From assembly GCF_020386975.1 (NCBI RefSeq), contig NZ_JABFNK010000005.1, positions 992,001 to 1,056,000 on the forward strand: 64,000 nucleotides of DNA, written 5' to 3'. The DNA comes from Thermococcus bergensis. Its GTDB lineage: Archaea > Methanobacteriota_B > Thermococci > Thermococcales > Thermococcaceae. A program made the position numbers and the translations under genes. Below the pieces are notes generated by a model. The model did no database searches, was not told where the DNA came from, and saw nothing but the letters and a program-made list of their open reading frames with translations. How positions within the stretch are numbered: the first letter of the stretch is position 1; each line of letters starts with the position of its first letter. Positions 39,862-47,536 of the stretch are shown piece by piece.

Positions 39862-39993
39862 GGAATTTGTAGAATAAGCTAGATCAGCAGAATAGCCCAG
39901 GGAATCATGGGCAAAATGCACGGCGAAGGATAAAACCCTCCCCCCTCATGGGCATCGGTCAAAATTGCAGAGTTCCGTTTATAAATCTTTTGC
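39862..39993 (-). promoter_or_regulatory. ileS promoter and GC-rich leader
   Basis: On the coding strand, GCAAAAGATTTATAAAC (39993-39977) is a BRE/TATA. From the expected start (about 39952) the leader runs about 100 nt and is far more GC-rich than its surroundings: GCCCATGA occurs twice, the first in CCCATGAGGG (a 3-bp hairpin), the second in GCCCATGATTCCCTGGGC (hairpin GCCC/GGGC). It may be a structured regulatory leader or a small RNA. IS copy 2 ends its left side at 40000, 13 bp upstream of the TATA. Confidence 0.5.
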
Positions 39994-39999
39994 CAAAGA

Positions 40000-40868
40000 G
40001 GGCGTGTTTATAGTAACCTTTATTAGGGTTTTTGCTGAATTCTTTCGGGTGGTTGTCGTGATCCCCAGATGGGATCACAGACTCAAAGACCCTGAAAGCG
40101 TGGCATTCGCAATTCTTGACGTTTTAGCAGACTTCGAATCAGAAGGAAAGCTGAAGAACCTGCCAAAATCCAAAAAATTTCCAGTAAAAACAATACTGGC
40201 AATACTCCTCTTTAAACAATACTACAACCTACCTCTCAGAGACGCCCAGCACTACGGCAGAAAATTCTTCGGAGCAAACATTCACTACTCAACCCTCCAC
40301 AACTGGGAGAAAAAGCTGAACCTCGAAGAACTGACAAACCACCTCCTGAAAAAACTCCAGAAATTACCCTACGCCAGCACTCAAGCAGACTCAACCATTA
40401 TTACAAATAAAAAAAGGGCAGGATAGAAGTTCAGGCAATAACGAGAATCCTGCCGGGTTTACTGTATCCGGTTGCTGTGAAGATCACAACTTCTGAGAAC
40501 GAGCTGATTGAACTCCTGCCGGGGGGTTCTGGGAATTTTTATGCTGATGGGGCTTATGATTCAAAGAAAGTTCTGAACACTGTGGTGGAAAAGGGTTATC
40601 GGCCGATTGTTAAGAAAACTAAGAACGCTCCAGGTGGTTTTGGTAGTAAGAAGAGAGACAGAGTGTTTTCTGAAGAAGAGTACAGGCATAGGAATCCTCA
40701 TGAGGGGTTCTGGGGTGCGTTTACAACGTGGTTTGGCAGTAGGATCCCCTGTTTTCTGAAAAAGACTACTGTAACCCGAATCCTGCTTGGGGTAATGTGT
40801 TATGGTCTGAAAATCCTCCTCAGAGTCAAATACTGTTTAAATAACAGGGGGTGAAACTAAACACGCCC
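40000..40868 (+). mobile_element. Insertion sequence, IS4/IS5-superfamily, copy 2 (869 bp)
   Basis: Same terminal repeats as copy 1. Flanks TGCCAAAGA at 39991-39999 and 40869-40877 form a 9-bp target duplication. Almost identical to copy 3; small differences include CTACCTCTC here against CTACCCCTC and GGCATAGG against GGCGTAGG. Confidence 0.95.
40058..40854 (+). CDS. Transposase of IS copy 2, two frames
   Basis: As in copy 1: GTG start 40058 after AGGTGG, frame 1 to 40426, then the -1 frame to TGA 40854. The seven-A run, the following hairpin and the start-codon hairpin are unchanged. The DDE residues are intact. Confidence 0.85.
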
Positions 40869-40880
40869 TGCCAAAGATGG

Positions 40881-40975
40881 GATACTGTCAGGATATACAC
40901 CAAGAGAAAGAATATATAAGAGCTGAAATTACTCCTTGTTTCAGCCTTGAAGAACCCTCTTGTCCTGACAGAATC
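40881..40975. repeat. MITE-like 95-bp element with IS6-type ends
   Basis: Ends GATACTGTCAGGA (40881-40893) and TCCTGACAGAATC (40963-40975) are inverted repeats with one mismatch, and both resemble the ends of the IS6 element at 26131 (GATACTGTTAGGA). The inner bases CAAGAG/CTCTTG extend the symmetry. No coding frame inside, so it could be moved only by a transposase in trans. I see no target duplication. Confidence 0.65.
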
Positions 40976-41112
40976 CGCCTACAAAATAAAAATTGGGTAA
41001 TAACCTTACACCGCAAACCCGAGCCGCAGACAGATAGTTAAAACCTTGGAACCCTACCCCATACCATGCTGGGTATGGGTTGATGTTGAGAATATGACTT
41101 CATCTCTGACCG

Positions 41113-41981
41113 GGGCGTGTTTATAGTAACCTTTATTAGGGTTTTTGCTGAATTCTTTCGGGTGGTTGTCGTGATCCCCAGATGGGATCACAGACTCAAA
41201 GACCCTGAAAGCGTGGCATTCGCAATTCTTGACGTTTTAGCAGACTTCGAATCAGAAGGAAAGCTGAAGAACCTGCCAAAATCCAAAAAATTTCCAGTAA
41301 AAACAATACTGGCAATACTCCTCTTTAAACAATACTACAACCTACCCCTCAGAGACGCCCAGCACTACGGCAGAAAATTCTTCGGAGCAAACATTCACTA
41401 CTCAACCCTCCACAACTGGGAGAAAAAGCTGAACCTCGAAGAACTGACAAACCACCTCCTGAAAAAACTCCAGAAATTACCCTACGCCAGCACTCAAGCA
41501 GACTCAACCATTATTACAAATAAAAAAAGGGCAGGATAGAAGTTCAGGCAATAACGAGAATCCTGCCGGGTTTACTGTATCCGGTTGCTGTGAAGATCAC
41601 AACTTCTGAGAACGAGCTGATTGAACTCCTGCCGGGGGGTTCTGGGAATTTTTATGCTGATGGGGCTTATGATTCAAAGAAAGTTCTGAACACTGTGGTG
41701 GAAAAGGGTTATCGGCCGATTGTTAAGAAAACTAAGAACGCTCCAGGTGGTTTTGGTAGTAAGAAGAGAGACAGAGTGTTTTCTGAAGAAGAGTACAGGC
41801 GTAGGAATCCTCATGAGGGGTTCTGGGGTGCGTTTACAACGTGGTTTGGCAGTAGGATCCCCTGTTTTCTGAAAAAGACTACTGTAACCCGAATCCTGCT
41901 TGGGGTAATGTGTTATGGTCTGAAAATCCTCCTCAGAGTCAAATACTGTTTAAATAACAGGGGGTGAAACTAAACACGCCC
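41113..41981 (+). mobile_element. Insertion sequence, IS4/IS5-superfamily, copy 3 (869 bp)
   Basis: Terminal repeats as in the other copies; flanks TCTCTGACCG at 41103-41112 and 41982-41991 give a 10-bp target duplication. It lies 244 bp after copy 2 in the same direction; the 137 bp between the MITE and copy 3 have no gene but include a hairpin CCCATACC/GGTATGGG at about 41065-41087. Confidence 0.95.
41171..41967 (+). CDS. Transposase of IS copy 3, two frames
   Basis: GTG 41171 after AGGTGG, frame 1 to 41539, -1 frame to TGA 41967. Seven-A run and both hairpins conserved. One amino-acid change from copy 2 in the YRxRNPHE string (YRRRN for YRHRN), leaving the Tyr, Arg and Glu of that motif. 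Confidence 0.85.
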
Positions 41982-41988
41982 TCTCTGA

Positions 41989-42007
41989 CCGAAAGATTTA
42001 TAAATAG
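41989..42007 (+). promoter_or_regulatory. BRE/TATA promoter of tRNA-Lys(CUU)
   Basis: CCGAAAGATTTATAAATAG: BRE CGAAAG and TATA TTTATAAA (about 41998-42005), about 30 bp before the tRNA. The right target duplication of IS copy 3 ends inside the BRE, so the insertion stopped exactly at the promoter edge and kept it whole. Confidence 0.75.
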
Positions 42008-42033
42008 TCTCCAATCCTTATTGGATTGGGCGT

Positions 42034-42111
42034 GGGCCGGTAGCTTAGCATGGTTAGAGCGGCGGACTCTTAATCCGCAGGTCGGGGGTTCGAATCCCCC
42101 CCGGCCCGCCA
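42034..42111 (+). tRNA. tRNA-Lys (anticodon CTT), CCA encoded
   Basis: Acceptor GGGCCGG/CCGGCCC, D arm GCTT/GAGC, anticodon stem GCGGA/TCCGC with loop CTCTTAA giving CTT (Lys, AAG), T arm GGGGG TTCGAAT CCCCC, discriminator G, CCA at 42109-42111. The same acceptor as the tRNA-Lys(TTT) at 12429 supports Lys identity. Confidence 0.97.
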
Positions 42112-42190
42112 AATAGATTCCATATGCTTTTCTGGAGTGTTCCAAAAGATTTATGTATAGTGTTGCGTATAATATTATGCATGAATGAAT

Positions 42191-42214
42191 GTTAGTTTGT
42201 TAATTAAAACTAAC
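42191..42214 (+). promoter_or_regulatory. Palindromic candidate operator of the BlaI-type gene
   Basis: GTTAGTTT and AAACTAAC are perfect inverted repeats around GTTAATTA, 20 bp before the BlaI ATG and just after the expected transcription start (TATA-like TTTATGTATA near 42150). A second perfect palindrome, ATAATATTAT, lies at 42169-42178. Placement suits self-repression by the BlaI-type product. Confidence 0.6.
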
Positions 42215-42233
42215 AACTTGGAGGGAATGTTCA

Positions 42234-42599
42234 ATGCAACCTCATGAATTCAAGCTAAATGAAGACGGCCTAAAGGCCGTTCTTCCCCCAATGGAAGCCG
42301 AGATAATGGAGTATATGTGGAAAGTGAAGGTTGCAACGGCTGGAGATGTTTATGAATATCTAAAAGAGAAACATGAAACCTTAAGACGTTCTACAGTTAG
42401 CATATTAATGAACAGGCTCTGTGAGAGAGGGCTGTTAAAGAGAAGCATAGAGACGGGAAGAGGCGGAATGAGATACGTTTACAGCGTGGCTACAAGCAAA
42501 GAAGAGTTTGAGAAGAAAGTTGTTGAGAGCATTTTAAACGCTCTTATGAGCAATTTCAAGGAGGCAACCGTTGCATATCTTTCAAAAATAAAGAAGTGA
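42234..42599 (+). CDS. BlaI/MecI/CopY-family transcriptional repressor
   Basis: 121 residues after GGAGGG. Winged helix: LPPMEAEIMEYMWKVKVATAGDVYEYLKEK, then RRSTVSILMNRLCERGLLKRSIETGRGGMRYVYSV, then a dimerisation helix EFEKKVVESILNALMSNF, as in the BlaI family. The next gene, 6 bp away, is an M48 membrane protease; in bacteria BlaI partners a metalloprotease sensor of the related M56 type (BlaR1/MecR1). Signal in this archaeon unknown. Confidence 0.88.
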   Translation: MQPHEFKLNEDGLKAVLPPMEAEIMEYMWKVKVATAGDVYEYLKEKHETLRRSTVSILMNRLCERGLLKRSIETGRGGMRYVYSVATSKEEFEKKVVESILNALMSNFKEATVAYLSKIKK

Positions 42600-42605
42600 T
42601 AGCAG

Positions 42606-43388
42606 ATGCTCAGGCTTATATTTCTCGCTCAATTGGCGATTACACTGGTGTATTTGAGAAGGCTTGGCCTGCTATTTGTACTCGGGATACTCCTCGTTCT
42701 TTTTGGGTTATATTTGTGGACTATTACGAGGATCTTAAGGGGAGAGCATAGAAAGCTTTCCCCTGATGATATGCCATGGCTTTATGAAGGGATAGTAAGA
42801 ATGGCAAACAAAGCAGGGATAACAACGCCCGAAATTTATATATTGGACGACTACATACCAAATGCCTATTCTTTCAGAAATTCAATTGTGCTTTCTATGG
42901 GGCTGTTTGAAGTTCTTGATGAAGAAGAAATTCTCGCGGTTGCTGCTCATGAAATAGGCCATATAAAAAATAAAGATACCATCCTCTTTCCACTTGTTTC
43001 TTATGGGAGGTACTTCATGTTTGCGTTAGCCCTTTTGAATTCCCTGATCTCCCAGGAAGCATTAGTTTCACTGGTATCTTTCACGTTTTACCTTCTCTAC
43101 GAGGTGCTCAGGTCTGATTATTTAAAGCAGAGGGAGTTTAAAGCCGATGAAGCGGCACTACGTATAATATCCACCCCTCTAGCCCTAAAGAGGGCCCTCG
43201 AAGAACTCAAGTACTATGAGGATCTGAGAATTGAAGTTAAGGAGTCCGCATTTCCGTCTATAGAGCCTGAGATAGAAAGGCCCCATCAGAGATCGATCTT
43301 TGATACGCACCCAAGTTATGAAGAGAGAATATGGAGAATTATTGCAGAAGTTGAAGCGATGAATCTCAGGGAGAGAATTCTCAACTGA
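42606..43388 (+). CDS. M48-family membrane metalloprotease
   Basis: 260 residues. Two N-terminal membrane helices (about 2-45), zinc motif AAHEIGHIKNKD near 117-128, two central membrane segments (about 135-175), third ligand in KQREFKADEAALR near 180, and a cytosolic tail with DTHPSYEERI near 238, as in HtpX/Ste24-like proteases. Pairing with a BlaI-type repressor suggests it cleaves a regulator, perhaps BlaI itself; this is inference. Confidence 0.9.
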   Translation: MLRLIFLAQLAITLVYLRRLGLLFVLGILLVLFGLYLWTITRILRGEHRKLSPDDMPWLYEGIVRMANKAGITTPEIYILDDYIPNAYSFRNSIVLSMGLFEVLDEEEILAVAAHEIGHIKNKDTILFPLVSYGRYFMFALALLNSLISQEALVSLVSFTFYLLYEVLRSDYLKQREFKADEAALRIISTPLALKRALEELKYYEDLRIEVKESAFPSIEPEIERPHQRSIFDTHPSYEERIWRIIAEVEAMNLRERILN

Positions 43389-43435
43389 TGAAAAACTCTT
43401 TTAACCTTATTGTTTCTTTTTTATTTGGTGGTGCC

Positions 43436-43966
43436 ATGCAAGTGGAAATAGTTCTGAATAAAGAGAGAGCAGAGCACATCAAGAGAATACGCCCCACGAA
43501 AGATGAGTACTTCATGCTCATTGCAAAGCTTGTAAGTCTAAGGGCTACATGTCCAAGGCTTAGAGTGGGAGCAGTTGCCGTAAAAGACGGCTACATTCTA
43601 GCAACGGGTTATAACGGGGCTCCGAGGAATATGGATCACTGTATCGATGTGGGCTGCTTGATAGCGGATGGCCACTGTCGTAGAGCCGTACATGCGGAGC
43701 AAAACGTCATAGCGATGGCAGCCAGAAAGGGTATAAGTCTTGAAGGGGCCACACTTTATGTTACCCACTTTCCATGCGATGTCTGCTTTAAGCTCCTCGT
43801 AAACGCTGGAATCAAAGAAATAGTCTATGAAGAGATGTATCCAAATAAGGCAACTGAAATTTTGCTGAAAGAAGCCCAAGAGAAAGGGATTGTGAAAATA
43901 AGACAGTTTAAAGTCCCCAAGGAGAGGGTTAAAGTATTCCTGGAAGAGCTTTTTGGAGATGACTAA
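43436..43966 (+). CDS. dCMP deaminase family protein
   Basis: 176 residues from ATG 43436 after GGTGGTG; the longer frame from 43388 is leader. Zinc deaminase: VHAEQNVIAMAA (His, Glu) near 88 and THFPCDVCFKLLVNAG (two Cys) near 114. DHCIDVGCLIADGHC before HAE is the extra Zn/structural insertion of dCMP deaminases. Would make dUMP from dCMP. Overlaps the end of the convergent gene by 4 bp. Confidence 0.88.
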   Translation: MQVEIVLNKERAEHIKRIRPTKDEYFMLIAKLVSLRATCPRLRVGAVAVKDGYILATGYNGAPRNMDHCIDVGCLIADGHCRRAVHAEQNVIAMAARKGISLEGATLYVTHFPCDVCFKLLVNAGIKEIVYEEMYPNKATEILLKEAQEKGIVKIRQFKVPKERVKVFLEELFGDD

Positions 43967-44325
43967 TCCCTTTCTAGTTTTTCTAACATTTCCCTAATCT
44001 CCCGAAGTTCTATTGCAATCTGACGCGTCAGTTCAGTTATTTCCCTTTCAGCTCTATCTATTGCGATGTAAAGCCTAAACAACAGCAGGTAGCTGAGGCC
44101 TATAGAGACCACAAACAATGCATCTAGACCCCTTCCAAGCCCGAGTATGTTTTTTATTGTTAAGGAAATCTCCACAGGTTTCAGGGAAACTATCAGCATT
44201 ATGAGGAGCAAAGCTTCCCAGAACACAAAATCCTGCCAGTCAAGCTCTTTTCTCCCATATTTTCCAAGTACATATGTTATAAGAGCTAAAATAATTATAA
44301 CGGCGATGTATTGCACGGCATACAT
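43963..44325 (-). CDS. DUF2304 membrane protein
   Basis: 120 residues from ATG 44325 after GAGGTGAT. Three membrane helices (about 5-22, 33-50, 68-88) and a charged coiled-coil tail EREITELTRQIAIELREIREMLEKLERD. DUF2304 genes commonly stand next to family 2 glycosyltransferases, and this one follows the HAD-glycosyltransferase fusion by 5 bp; it may anchor or regulate that enzyme. Confidence 0.82.
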   Translation of the reverse strand: MYAVQYIAVIIILALITYVLGKYGRKELDWQDFVFWEALLLIMLIVSLKPVEISLTIKNILGLGRGLDALFVVSIGLSYLLLFRLYIAIDRAEREITELTRQIAIELREIREMLEKLERD

Positions 44326-44330
44326 TTTTA

Positions 44331-45653
44331 TCACCTCATCTTATCTAACAACAAATTAAAGGCTATCTTCACTCCCTCTAAAACGTTGGTTCCTTTCTTT
44401 TTGGAGTATTCGGTATAAACCGCTTTTATGGGTACTTCAACTATTCTGCATCCGTTTCTTGAAGCCTCGATTATTATTTCACTTGAAACAGCGTATCTAT
44501 CGCATGTGATTTTTATTTTGGATGCGCATTCCTTATTAAAGCACCGCAATCCGCTTTGGGAATCGGAAACGTATTTTTTAGCAAACACTGCCGTTATAAA
44601 GTCAAGAACAAAATTTCCAAAGCGTTTTACAAAAGGCATTTCACTTACGTCCCCTTTCAATCTTGAGCCCACGGCAAAATCTGCCTTCCCTTCTGCAACT
44701 GGCTTCATTACTCTTAGGGCATCATCAACTAAATGCTGGCCATCTGCATCAAAGGTCAATATTAATTCAGCTCCTTTAAGGAGGGCGTACCTTATCCCTG
44801 TACCCAATGCTCCCCCAAGCCCTCTGTTTACGAGGTGTGTTAACACTACCACGCCTTTTTCTTGAGCCACTTCTCTAGTTTTGTCTCTGCTCCCGTCATT
44901 TACGACCACAATCTCTTCTTCTTTGAAATACTGGAGCAAGTCCCTCAGGACGTTATCTATTGTTTTCTCTTCATTGTACGCCGGTACAACAACGTATGTC
45001 TTGAGCAATCGCTTGAAGAGTTCAATCGCCTCTTTGACGTTTGCTACTTCAAAATTTGCGTCTTCTTCAATTTTAAAGCTCATTCTTCCACTTTCGTTGG
45101 AGGTTATAAGTACACTCAGACACCTTAGTTCTTTTGCCGGGAGCAGGTCATATCCATGATCTCCCACTACAACTACTTTTGTTGGTGGAACATTAAAATG
45201 CTCTAGTATTGTCTTTAAATGGCCGGGATTTGGCTTAACGTCTTCTGGAGGTACATCATCCCTGGTAACTACAAGGTCAAAAAATTCCTCAATACCATGT
45301 TTTTTTAGCACATATTCTGTGGCCTTTCTGGAGCTTCTAGTCATAAGGGCGATTTTTACCCCATTTTCTTTTAAAAGCTCCAGCAACTCTCTGGAACCTT
45401 CAAACAAGTAGCTGTCTTTAGCTCTCTCAGCTTCCAGCTCAACAAGAAACGAGTGCAGATACTCAAAATCTATGCCAGTAGTTCGGGATATCTCAATCAA
45501 TGTTTCGTACATAGGAGTCAAATCGCCAATGAGCTCTGCAGATATCCCTTCCTTTTCTAGCCTCCCCCTTAGCCTCTCCTTTACTTCGTCAAAGCCCATT
45601 GAGGCACCCACGAGAGTTCCATCGAGGTCGAAGACAACTAACTGGATGTCCAT
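44331..45653 (-). CDS. HAD hydrolase fused to a family 2 glycosyltransferase
   Basis: 440 residues from ATG 45653, after GGGTGA. Residues 1-210: HAD with motif I VVFDLDGTLVG, ALMTRSSRKATE near 103, VVVVGDHGYDLLPA near 160. Residues 212-440: GT2 fold of the dolichyl-phosphate mannose synthase type, TYVVVPAYNEEKTIDNVL, VVVNDGSRDKT, LTFDADGQH (metal motif) and DSQSGLRCFNKE. Lacks a C-terminal membrane helix; DUF2304 next door could supply one. Fusion suggests that one half makes or removes a phosphate in the same lipid-sugar pathway. Confidence 0.88.
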   Translation of the reverse strand: MDIQLVVFDLDGTLVGASMGFDEVKERLRGRLEKEGISAELIGDLTPMYETLIEISRTTGIDFEYLHSFLVELEAERAKDSYLFEGSRELLELLKENGVKIALMTRSSRKATEYVLKKHGIEEFFDLVVTRDDVPPEDVKPNPGHLKTILEHFNVPPTKVVVVGDHGYDLLPAKELRCLSVLITSNESGRMSFKIEEDANFEVANVKEAIELFKRLLKTYVVVPAYNEEKTIDNVLRDLLQYFKEEEIVVVNDGSRDKTREVAQEKGVVVLTHLVNRGLGGALGTGIRYALLKGAELILTFDADGQHLVDDALRVMKPVAEGKADFAVGSRLKGDVSEMPFVKRFGNFVLDFITAVFAKKYVSDSQSGLRCFNKECASKIKITCDRYAVSSEIIIEASRNGCRIVEVPIKAVYTEYSKKKGTNVLEGVKIAFNLLLDKMR

Positions 45654-45730
45654 GCTTTTCACCCTGAGATATTCTTTCCAGCGGCGGAAGAGTTATTAAG
45701 CCTTTGCTTAATCTAGCCTAGGTGGTTATA

Positions 45731-46630
45731 ATGATAACGCCTGTTATAGGGTTTATCTTTTCCATTTTCCTCACTCCGTATATAGGTTCATTAATGAAAA
45801 AGGCCGGCATAGTCGGAAAAGACATCCACAAACCAGATAAACCCGAAGTTCCGGAAATGGGAGGCATTGTTTTTCTGCTTGTACTGCCATTAAGCCTTAC
45901 CGTTCTCTTAAATGAAACTCTCGCAAAGGCTCTTCTTGTGTTTCTCCTCTTTGGAGTTGTGGGCATAATAGATGACACAACCCAGCTTAAACAGTCTCAT
46001 AAAGTTTTGTTATCTTTGCTGGTCTCGTCAACGATAATTTCGATGTCCCTAGATACAGATTTGAATATTTTGCTGGCTTCTTTTGAACTTGGATTACTCT
46101 ACTATCTCTTTGCAGTGCTCTTCGTAACGGGCTCTGCCAATCTGGTAAACCTCCTTGCAGGATTCAACGGGCTGGAAGTTGGGACTTCTGCTATAGTCCT
46201 CTTCTTTTTGGGATTGATAACTTCTGGAAATGCCCAAATTTTGGCATTGACGGGAAGTGCTGTAGCCTTTGGATTTTTGTGGTGGAATAAATACCCCGCT
46301 AGAATCTTCCCCGGGGACACTGGAACGTTGTCTCTTGGGGCATTAATAGGACTGGTTGGCGTTTTAGGTAAAGTTGAAGTATTTGCAGCGTTTTTGCTGC
46401 TACCCCATTTTGTGGACTTCCTCCTTAAGTCTAAAATACGATTCAAGGGCAGGCCGTTGGGGCGAACAGAAGTTTTGGAAGATGGGACTTTAAAAGCCCC
46501 ACCTTACCTGAGCTTTCTGGGCTTGCTGATGAGGATAAAAAGAGTAAAAGAGCCCCAGCTAGTCGCTATGGTCTGGGAGATAGAGGTTATTTTAGGCTTT
46601 ATTGTTCTACTTCTTCATCAATTACTTTGA
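45731..46630 (+). CDS. GlcNAc-1-phosphate transferase, MraY/AglH-like
   Basis: 299 residues from ATG 45731 after AGGTGG. Polyprenyl-phosphate sugar-1-P transferase of glycosyltransferase family 4: VGKDIHKPDKPEVPEMGG near 28-45, GIIDDTTQ near 80 (Asp pair), NLLAGFNGLEVG near 137 and FPGDTGTLSLGA near 193. About ten membrane helices. Probably transfers GlcNAc-1-P (or alike) to dolichyl phosphate to start N-glycan assembly. Divergent from the HAD-GT2 gene of the same pathway. Confidence 0.88.
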   Translation: MITPVIGFIFSIFLTPYIGSLMKKAGIVGKDIHKPDKPEVPEMGGIVFLLVLPLSLTVLLNETLAKALLVFLLFGVVGIIDDTTQLKQSHKVLLSLLVSSTIISMSLDTDLNILLASFELGLLYYLFAVLFVTGSANLVNLLAGFNGLEVGTSAIVLFFLGLITSGNAQILALTGSAVAFGFLWWNKYPARIFPGDTGTLSLGALIGLVGVLGKVEVFAAFLLLPHFVDFLLKSKIRFKGRPLGRTEVLEDGTLKAPPYLSFLGLLMRIKRVKEPQLVAMVWEIEVILGFIVLLLHQLL

Positions 46631-47336
46631 CCATCCCAAAACCGTAACTGGTTTTGTCTCCAAAGCCGTTTTCATATCCAAACTTTGCTATTTCTTCCGA
46701 CCCATAATACCGAAAAACCATTAGAGAGCCCCTGTAATATGTCTTACCCACCTTTATCCTCACGGGTTTGAACTTTATGACATCAAGGTGAAACTCTGTA
46801 TTCTCTGGGAGCCTGCCATTTATCTCTGAAAACTTCGTAAGCATTATCTTTCTTAGTTTGTCTTGAAATCCTTCGTTGTTCGGATAAAGATCCCATGTCT
46901 TTACTTTGTTATCTTCAAACTTGGCCGTCCTCACGACTATAGGGCTTAACGTCGAAAAAAGTGTCCCGTCTCTTATCTTTGGCTCCCGGAGTATTTTTAT
47001 GTCCGCCATAGAGAAGGATGCTTCCCCAACCTTTAGGTTAGGATTTGAGATAAATCCCTCTGCAATTGCCTTTATGATTTCGGTGAGGGAAGATGAAACA
47101 CAAAGTGAGATATCATCTGAAAGGACTTTAATTCCTCTGTCCGGGATAATTTCTCTTTCCCTAATCATTATTCTGGAAAAAGTGAAATAGTCTTTATACT
47201 CTGTTTGAAGTAACTCGGCTAAGTCTGGCGCAGCAAGAAAAATCTTCTCAAGCAATTGATCATGAATTTCATCGTTGTAATTAAATGGCACTATAGCATT
47301 CTTATTTTCAGGCTTGAGTTTGATTTCAATTCTCAT
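46599..47336 (-). CDS. cas6: CRISPR-associated endoribonuclease Cas6
   Basis: 245 residues from ATG 47336, seven bases after GGAGGG. RAMP fold: MRIEIKLKPENKNAIVPFNYNDEIHD start and the glycine-rich C-terminal loop YENGFGDKTSYGFGMVKV near 222-240, hallmark of Cas6. It cuts pre-crRNA in the repeats. No repeat array and no other cas gene occur in the window, so it works in trans. Its end overlaps the end of the convergent transferase gene by 32 bp. Confidence 0.88.
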   Translation of the reverse strand: MRIEIKLKPENKNAIVPFNYNDEIHDQLLEKIFLAAPDLAELLQTEYKDYFTFSRIMIREREIIPDRGIKVLSDDISLCVSSSLTEIIKAIAEGFISNPNLKVGEASFSMADIKILREPKIRDGTLFSTLSPIVVRTAKFEDNKVKTWDLYPNNEGFQDKLRKIMLTKFSEINGRLPENTEFHLDVIKFKPVRIKVGKTYYRGSLMVFRYYGSEEIAKFGYENGFGDKTSYGFGMVKVIDEEVEQ

Positions 47337-47439
47337 TAACAGACCCTCCCTCTTCAAAACATATTTTTGTTTTTGGTGTTAATAAGAATTTCGAATACTG
47401 ATTGTCTTCTCACTTATTTTTTAAAAACGTAAACCACCA

Positions 47440-47536
47440 CAGGGGCAAACTTTTTAAAGCACCTCTTGCCACCCAATATTGGCAATCTTATAAGGGGCGG
47501 CTGGCAGTAGCTGGCCGTCACCGGGAGGTGTTGGAA
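47440..47536 (+). promoter_or_regulatory. Promoter and leader of the S15 operon
   Basis: CAAACTTTTTAAAGC (about 47448-47460) is a TATA. The leader then holds TTGCCA/TGGCAA (about 47466-47485) and a GC-rich CGGCTGGCAGTAGCTGGCCG before GGGAGGTG. The structure might serve S15 autoregulation, known in bacteria; only the inverted repeats are seen here. Confidence 0.45.

Noticed and set aside
40976-41112. Possible extra C/D RNA (TTGATGT ... CTGACC) near IS copy 3
   Set aside because: The C box is wrong and there is no C' or D' pair at proper spacing; only the hairpin CCCATACC/GGTATGGG is solid.
46599-47336. CRISPR array near cas6
   Set aside because: I looked for regularly spaced 28-30 bp repeats in the window and found none.
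47402-47536. N-terminal extension of S15
   Set aside because: It overlaps the TATA and leader; ATG 47537 after GGGAGGTG starts the known archaeal S15 sequence.
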